This document shows, piece by piece, positions 58,103 through 64,000 of a stretch of 64,000 nt of DNA. The translations under genes were made by a program, and so were the position numbers. This DNA is from CAWANP01 sp963783445 (GTDB lineage Bacteria > Chloroflexota > Anaerolineae > JAAYZQ01): assembly GCA_963783445.1 (NCBI GenBank), contig CAWANP010000009.1, forward strand, positions 124,001 through 188,000. The letters are read 5' to 3'. The notes under the pieces are model-generated. The model ran no database searches, was not told the DNA's origin, and saw only the letters and a program-made list of their open reading frames with translations. Every line of letters begins with the position of its first letter. The stretch's first letter is position 1.

Positions 58103-60075
58103 TCAATTGTTGGGCGCAACGCTCGGATGGACAGCCGCGACCGCCTTGGGTTTTCTGAAAGCCAGAACGCTCGACGACTATGTGGGCAGTATCCTGCGCA
58201 ACCACGTGCTGGAGAAAGCGCTGGTGACCTCTCTGCAGCGGTCGGCCCGGGACGTCTACCAGGACTGGCGCCGCGCCCAGCCCGAGAGGCTGGCGCGGCT
58301 GGGCGTTGGGTCCAGGGCTCGAGATACCCGGGCCTGCCAGCAGTACCTGTCGGACCACGTGAAGCAGATCCTCAACCAGCCACAGGCAGGCGCCAACCTG
58401 CAGACGCTGCAGCGGATGTTGACGGAGGGGCATCACGACCCGCGCCGGGAAGCGGAGGAGACGCAGCAGGTGACGGCCCTGTACCCGTGGCTCGCGGTAG
58501 AGCCGTACACGGGGCAGTGTCCGGAGTCGTTGTGCGAGGCGTACCGGGATCATTTGCTGCCGCGGCAGGTGGAGTGGCTGCGGGAGTTGGTGAGGCAGGA
58601 CCAGCGGCTGCGGGACACAGTATTTCTGGATCTGCTCAAGTCGCTGGAGGCGGTGGGGTGCACCTGGCCGAGGCGGAGCAGGAGCAATTGCAGGAGCGTT
58701 TTCTGGCGGGCGTCGAGGTACGTTTGGATGCGATGGCGGCCAGGGACGAAAGCCAGATGGTCGAGGGGCGCGGGGAGGAGGTAGCGACGTGGCAGGCGAG
58801 CATGCAGGCGGACCTGAGCTACCTGGCGGCGGGGTCGACGAGATCCACGAACGATTGGACGAGTTGCCGCAGGAGGTAGCGCGGGCGCTGCAGGAGATGG
58901 AGGAGGCGGGCCGTCGGTGGAGATACCGCCAGCGCCGGAGCCGCAACGGCCTCCGCAGGTACTGGATTTCGTGGGGCGGGACGAGGAGTTAGCCTACTAT
59001 GTGGAAGGGGCCGGAAGCGAGCCATCTGGCGGTGGTGGCGGGATGCCGGGGGTGGGCAAGACGGCGTTGGCGGTGAAGCTGGCGGAGTGGGTGGCTCCCG
59101 GAAGGGGACTGTGTCTTCTGGCACTCCTTTCACGAGAGCGAGGGCCCTCTCGACGATGTTGTACTGCACCTTGCCGGCTTTTTGGCCTGGCATGGGGGCG
59201 CGGGGATCTGCGGGATTTGTACCAGTACGCCCGGCTCACGGGACGCCAGCCCCTACCCATGGAGAGCATCGTTGACTACCTGGCTCAGTTCGTAGGGGGG
59301 AGGGATTCCAAGTCTGCTTCGACGATTACCACCATGTGGAGGACAAACCTGCCCTGGGTGACCTCATCAGACGGCTGGTCAGGGCCAGCCAGACTGGCGG
59401 TCTGTCGGTCGTCATCACCTGCCGGCGCCCGCCGCCCTTTGTACGGCGCTCGCAGTTTCTGCCTTTGAGGTCTCTGAGCTGATGACAATCGGCGCGGCGC
59501 GCCCCTCACGAGCCAGGGGGGCGGTAGGTGCAGAGCCTCCTCCGGGAGGTGGAGGAAGGTTTGACGCGCCAGGATCTGGCAGTGATGAATGCTCGTGGCC
59601 GTCCTCCAGGACGAGGGCGCCACGCGCGACGCGGTCGAGGCGGTGGCCAACACGGCAACGTGCGCCGCACGATGTTGCGCCTGGCAGAACGCCATCTTTT
59701 GCTCGCGAACTGGGCTCCCGGGGCCCAGAGTACCGCCAACATGATGCTGTACGTGTTCTACCTCAACGGGCAGATGGATGACGCCGAGATGTGTGAGATG
59801 CACCGGCGTGCGGGCGCGCACTACCAGACCGACGAGCCGGACCCACTGCGCGCAGCCTGGCATTATGAGCGTGCGGGCGACCATGATCTCGCTCACAACC
59901 GGCAGTCCAGGGCCTGCAGGATCCAATGAATGACGGACAATCGCGGGCCCTGCTGGACCTGCTACAGCGCTTTCAGCAGGAGCAGTTCGAAAGTGAACGA
60001 TGGGACCAGATCCTCCTGGCTCGCGCCGCGGCCCAGGAAGATCTGAAAAACAGACAGGGGGTACCGAGTGCCTGA
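58095..60075 (+). CDS. STAND/NB-ARC-type ATPase, copy 1 (no TPR region, frame broken)
   Basis: The N-terminal helical domain of about 300 residues starts MIDQLLGATLGWTAATALGF and includes VYQDWRRAQPERLARLGVGS and ERFLAGVEVRLDAMAARDES. The nucleotide-binding domain follows: VLDFVGRDEELAYY, Walker A GMPGVGKTALAVKLAEWV, Walker B near FDDYHHVEDKPALGDL and the CRRPPPFV sensor. A winged-helix-like part and a short tail (SRALLDLLQRFQQEQFESER) end the gene. It lacks the TPR array of copy 2. Many one-base breaks lie after 58650. Its stop overlaps the copy 2 start (GTGCCTGA). Sensing or regulation by ligand-driven oligomerisation is family knowledge. Confidence 0.7.
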
Positions 60076-63000
60076 TCCGATCACAGCCATGCTCCTGGGT
60101 GGGGCCATCAGTTGGGCAGCCGGGAGTGTGCTGGGTTATCTGAAGGCCAGAACCTTCGATGATTATAGGGGCAGATCCTGCGCAACCACGTGCTGGAGAA
60201 AGCCCTGGTGACCTCTCTGCGAAGGTCGGCGCGGGACGTCTACCAGGACTGGCGCCGCGCCCAGCCCGAGAGGCTGGCGCGGCTGGGCGTTGGGTCCAGG
60301 GCTCAGATGCCCGGGCCTGCCAGTAATACCTGACGGACCACGTGGAGCAGATTCTGGCCAGCCACAGGCAGGCGCCAACCTGCAGACGATCCAGCGGATG
60401 TTGACGGAGGGGCATCACGACCCGCGCCGGGAAGCGGAGGAAGACGCAGCAGGTGACGGCCCTGGCGCTGTGGTCGGCGGTAGAGCCGTACACGGAGCAG
60501 TGTCCGGAGTCGTTGCGCGAGGCCTACCGGGAGAAGTTGCTGCCGCGGCAGGTGGAGTGGTTGCGGGAGTTGGCGAGGCAGGACCAGCGGCTGCGGGACA
60601 CAGTATTTCTGGATCTGCTCGAGTCGCTGGAGGCGGGTGGGGTGCACCGGGCCGAGGCGGAGCAGGAGCAATTGCAGGAGCGGTTTCTGGCGGGCGTCGA
60701 GGTGCGTTTGGATGCGATGGCGGCCAGGGACGAAGGTCAGATGGTGGATGCGCTGGAGGAGGTTGCGGCGTGGCAGCGGCCTGCAAGCGGACCTGAGCTA
60801 CCTGGTGGTGCGGGTCGATGATATCCACGACCGATTGGACGAGTTGCCACAGGAGGTAGCGCGGGCGCTGCAGGAGATGGAGGAGGCCGGGCCGTCGGTG
60901 GAGATACCGCCAGCGCCGGAGCCGCAACGGCCTCCGCAGGTACTGGACTTTGTGGGACGGGACGAGGAGTTGGGGTACTATGCGAGGCGCTGGAGGCTGG
61001 ACATCTGGCGGTGGTCGCTGGGATGCCCAGGAGTGGGGAAGACGGCGCTGGCGGTGAAACTGGCGGAGTGGGTAGCGCCGGAGGGGACCGCGTCTTTTGG
61101 CACTCTTTTCATGAGAGCGATGTCGTCGCCGTGATCTGGCGGTTGGCCGGATTCCTGGCCCGGCACGGCCGGCAAGGGATGTGGGAGATGCTGGACAAAG
61201 TGCCCGGCTGACGGGTGGGGCAGCTACTTCCCCTGGAGACGCTTTTTGAGTACCTGCTCCAACTTGTGCGCAGCGGTGGCTTTCTGCTCTGCTTCGATGA
61301 TTTCCACCACGTGGACGACGACCCGGCCCTCGGTGAGCTCGTTAGGCGCCTGCGGCCTGCCCTTCAGGCGGGGGATTTGTCGGTTACGACCACTTCCCGC
61401 CGCCCCCCCGACTTTGTCGATCGCGCCGCAGACCTGCTGCCCTTGAGGGGTTGAGCGCCAGCGACTCCCGCCGGCTGTTGGCCGTCCGCGACGTGCCCTT
61501 GACTTCCGAGCAATCTGGCCGTCTCCATGAACTACAGGTGGCAATGCCGAGTTCCTGACGCTGGCCATCGACGCCCTGAAACAGGCCAAAGACTCGGAGG
61601 AATCCTGGTTGGTCTGGCTGAGAGCGACGACATCGCCTACTATTTGCTTCGGGAGGTCGACGACGGCCTCACCGGGCAGGAGCGGGCGGTGATGGCCGCC
61701 GTGGCAACGCTCCTGGGCTATGCCGGGATGCGGGCTGCGGTGGAGGCCGCGGCCGAGGGCGGCAACTTGTGGCGCACGCTGCGGCGCCTGGCCGAGCGCC
61801 ACCTCCTGGTGGTTCAGGAGGGGCCCGCTGGCCCCGAATATCGCCAGCACGACCTAGTCCGTTCCTTCTATTACGAGATGCCCAGTGTCCGGGACCGGCG
61901 CAAGCTGCACCAGCGCGCGGGCGCCTATTATGAGACGGAAGAGCCCGATCTGCTGCGGGCGGGCCTACACTTTGAGCGGGCCGGGGAGGTTGTCCACGCC
62001 GCCGAGCTGGCGACCCAGGACGACGGGCCGTGATCAATCAGGGGCAGGCGCCGGTGCTGCTCGGCCTGTTGAACCGCTTCAATCTGGGCGAGTTCGCGAC
62101 CGAGCTCCAGGCCAGGGTCCACCTGGCCCTGGCCCAGATCTACAACCTGCGCAACGACAAGCAGCCCGCCCGCGAGAACTATGTCCTGGCTTACGAGGAG
62201 GCACAGCGGGCTAACCGATCCGAAGCCAAGCATGACCTCGTGGCCCGGATCTCTGATGGCATGGGGGAGTTGCTGGAGATGGACGCGCCACAGGAGGCCC
62301 TGGACTGGCTCCGCCGCGGTATAGACGAATTGGCCGAAGAGGATGGCCAGCTCCTGGCCTCGCTGGAGATCCACAGCGGCTACCTCAAAATGATGCTTGG
62401 TGAGCTGCGCGACGCGCCAGAGGTCGTGGAACGGGGCCTGCAGCGTCTGGCTGAAGGACCAAGCCAGCTCCGGGGCGCCGCCGATCTGCTGCTAGGCACG
62501 ATCCAGAGCGCACAAGGAGACCATGCCGGCGCCCAGGCATACACCCTGCGCGGTCTGGAGATCAGCGAGCAGATGCACGACCCCTACCAAACGGTCGCTG
62601 GCCTGACCAACCTGGCCGGAGACGAGTTCGGGGCTGGACAGTGGCAGGCCGCTATCGAAGATTTCCAAAAGGCTGCCAGCCTGTCCGAGGAGATCGGGCA
62701 CGCGAAATGGCGCCGGCCTGGGGATGAACCTCGGCGAGGCCCTGATGTACACCGGTGACCACGACGCGGCGCGCCAGTATCTGCTCCAGGCCCTCGATAC
62801 GATCCATGAGCAGCAGGACCGCATGCTGGAGGTACACGTCTGGACTGCGCTGGCAGAACTCCATGTCCGGTCGGGCGACCTGGATGGGGCAAGGGGTGCG
62901 GCGGCCTGCGCCAACGATCTGGCGCAGGAGATCACTACAAGCAGATCCTGCCCAGGGTCTACCGGGCCTGGGCCGAACTTGAACTTGCAGCGGGCAATGC

Positions 63001-63349
63001 GCAAGCGGCGTTGGAGCAGGCGGAGAGTTCGACGACCTGGCTGAAAGCTTGGGCGAGGAGATGGAGCGGGGCGTCGGAGCTTGCGCGTCTTGGCTCAGGC
63101 GCTGGCGGCTAGCGGAAAGCCGAGGCCGGCGGCGGACCGGTTTGAGCAGAGCTTGCCCCTCTTGGAGCAGGATCCCTACGAGTCCGCCCGGGCCCAGATG
63201 CATTACGGGTTGCTGCTCAGTGCTACGAGGAGCGAGTTAAGGGAGAGCAGATGCTGGCCCAGGCTCGCCAAGCCTTCCAGGATCTGGGTGCGGCGCATGA
63301 CCTGGCCGTGCTGGGAACTATGGTGGATACCGGCACCGGCTTCCAGTAG
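60068..63349 (+). CDS. STAND/NB-ARC-type ATPase with TPR repeats, copy 2 (frame broken)
   Basis: It starts at a GTG, VPDPITAMLLGGAISWAAGS. The N-terminal domain is nearly identical in DNA to copy 1 from about 60175 to 60950. The ATPase core has FVGRDEELGYY, a P-loop GxPGVGKTALAVKLAEWV near 61020-61070 and Walker B LLCFDDFHHVDDDPALGEL. After a winged-helix segment (REVDDGLTGQERAVMAAVAT) comes a TPR-like superhelix (ALAQIYNLRNDKQPARENYV through AARQYLLQALDTIHEQQDRM) to the end GAAHDLAVLGTMVDTGTGFQ. Breaks cluster at 60300, 61000-61550, 62710 and 62930-63250. The TPR region probably senses a protein ligand. A regulatory or antiphage role is possible but not shown. Confidence 0.72.
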
Positions 63350-63395
63350 CCAACGGATCCCCGGCGACTATACTTCATGGTACTGTCTTCAAGTG

Positions 63396-63433
63396 TGGTG
63401 TAAAAGGTGGGGCTTCGCCCTCCTCTTACACCA
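63396..63433 (+). terminator. long hairpin after the STAND genes
   Basis: TGGTGTAA (63396-63403) pairs with TTACACCA (63426-63433), and the stem continues inward to GGG-CTTCG-CCC. A T tract is lacking, so it may be a terminator-like or mRNA-stabilising structure. Confidence 0.55.
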
Positions 63434-63475
63434 GGTCGGAAGACAGGATATATTACATAATGATGGGAGGTAAGA

Positions 63476-64000
63476 ATGAAACGCAGGATCAGTTATGTGA
63501 CATCGACGGTGGTTCTTCTGATGGCCGTGCTTCTGCTCATGGCGCCGTCGCTGCTGGCCAGGTTCGTTCGATACTACGATCCGCAAGTACATCCACACGT
63601 CTTGTTCTCCGAGGGATGGGCCTGCCCCAACGGAATTGAGTTCGGATCGCTGATGGCTGGCCGGGCGGTGGGCGACGACGGCAGGACGATCCATCCAGGT
63701 GAAGTACATAATCAAAGTGAAAAACGGGGATCCCATCAAGGAAACGACCAGAAACGTCCAGACTCGAGCCGGATGGCAAGGGAGATCTCTTGCACTCTGT
63801 AACGAAGAGGATGTAGATCTCGACAATTGCCTTGCTGACTACCAATATCATGTGGAAGAAGACATGCTGGACGAGCGTGGCGGGGATCCCATGTACTATG
63901 GCCGGGCTGATATCGATGTCAAAGATAAGGTCTTCTATGTACGCGGCAGTTTACCCAAGGATGGCAATTTCAAGATCCCGCTGCCGCCTACCTCTTTGGA
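63476..64000 (+). CDS. secreted protein of unknown function (partial, frame broken)
   Basis: The ATG follows GGGAGG. MKRRISYVTSTVVLLMAVLL then MAPSLLARF is a signal peptide. The mature part begins VRYYDPQVHPHVLFSEGW. Near 63700 the frame shifts to VKYIIKVKNGDPIKETTRNV and continues through CNEEDVDLDNCLADYQYHVE to the window end. No family was recognised; the Cys pair suggests an extracytoplasmic protein. The 3' end is outside the window. Confidence 0.6.

Noticed and set aside
59285..60493. 402-codon minus-strand frame over the STAND genes
   Set aside because: Shadow across the junction of two coupled plus-strand genes; its sequence changes character at the duplicated region.

Overview
The window reads as a high-GC bacterial chromosome segment, most likely from a Chloroflexota lineage of the Anaerolineae/Caldilineae type. 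That assignment is inference. It rests on a fused transaldolase/glucose-6-phosphate isomerase, a polyphosphate glucokinase, NarL/LuxR-type two-component pairs with long PAS/GAF kinases, DUF2723 and sortase genes, large secreted proteases whose tails carry YLPIV or FLPLIV motifs, and STAND ATPases with TPRs. No rRNA, tRNA, ribosomal-protein or other marker gene was seen that would settle it. Canonical TTGACx-N17-TATAxT promoters recur throughout.

Layout. 0.1-8.5 kb: an acyl-CoA carboxylase beta subunit, a YtcJ-type amidohydrolase, a HAD phosphatase, a small toxin-antitoxin-like pair with DUF6516, and a four-gene pyruvate:ferredoxin oxidoreductase operon (gamma-delta-alpha-beta). 8.6-13.7 kb: an MsbA-like ABC exporter, an IS110-family element with a strongly structured 5' noncoding region, and an HtrA-like protease. 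13.9-23.7 kb: a response regulator and a methyltransferase, then a collinear minus-strand sugar block (nnrE, ppgK, tal-pgi, HAD phosphatase, zwf, GNAT, pgl) that can carry glucose into the oxidative pentose-phosphate path and back. 23.7-32.2 kb: DUF427, homocysteine methyltransferase, cyclase, GH63-like glycosidase, SDR, glucokinase, CcdA and a TlpA-like lipoprotein. 32.4-40.4 kb: DUF5996, an ECF sigma/anti-sigma pair, YIP1, UPF0173 hydrolase, sortase, a DnaA-box cluster resembling an origin, a deoxynucleoside kinase-MazG fusion and a DUF2723 membrane protein.

40.6-64 kb is the accessory-looking part. It holds a roughly 1,700-residue protein with two TIM-barrel glycosidase-like domains joined by Glu-Pro tracts and three near-identical modules. 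A PAS/GAF histidine kinase overlaps its 3' end and is followed by its response regulator and a terminator. Then come a truncated gene remnant, two secreted zinc metalloproteases (the second ending in seven 56-residue repeats, probably a seven-bladed propeller), a receiver-like protein translationally coupled to two tandem STAND ATPases, and a secreted protein cut by the window end.

Caveat. Genes at about 5.4-10.5, 14.3, 17-21.4 and 48-64 kb are broken by many one-base frame disruptions, while 22-40 kb is clean. The conserved protein reads straight through in alternating frames, mostly by net +1 steps. I therefore treat these as probable sequencing or assembly errors and annotate whole genes across the breaks rather than calling decay.
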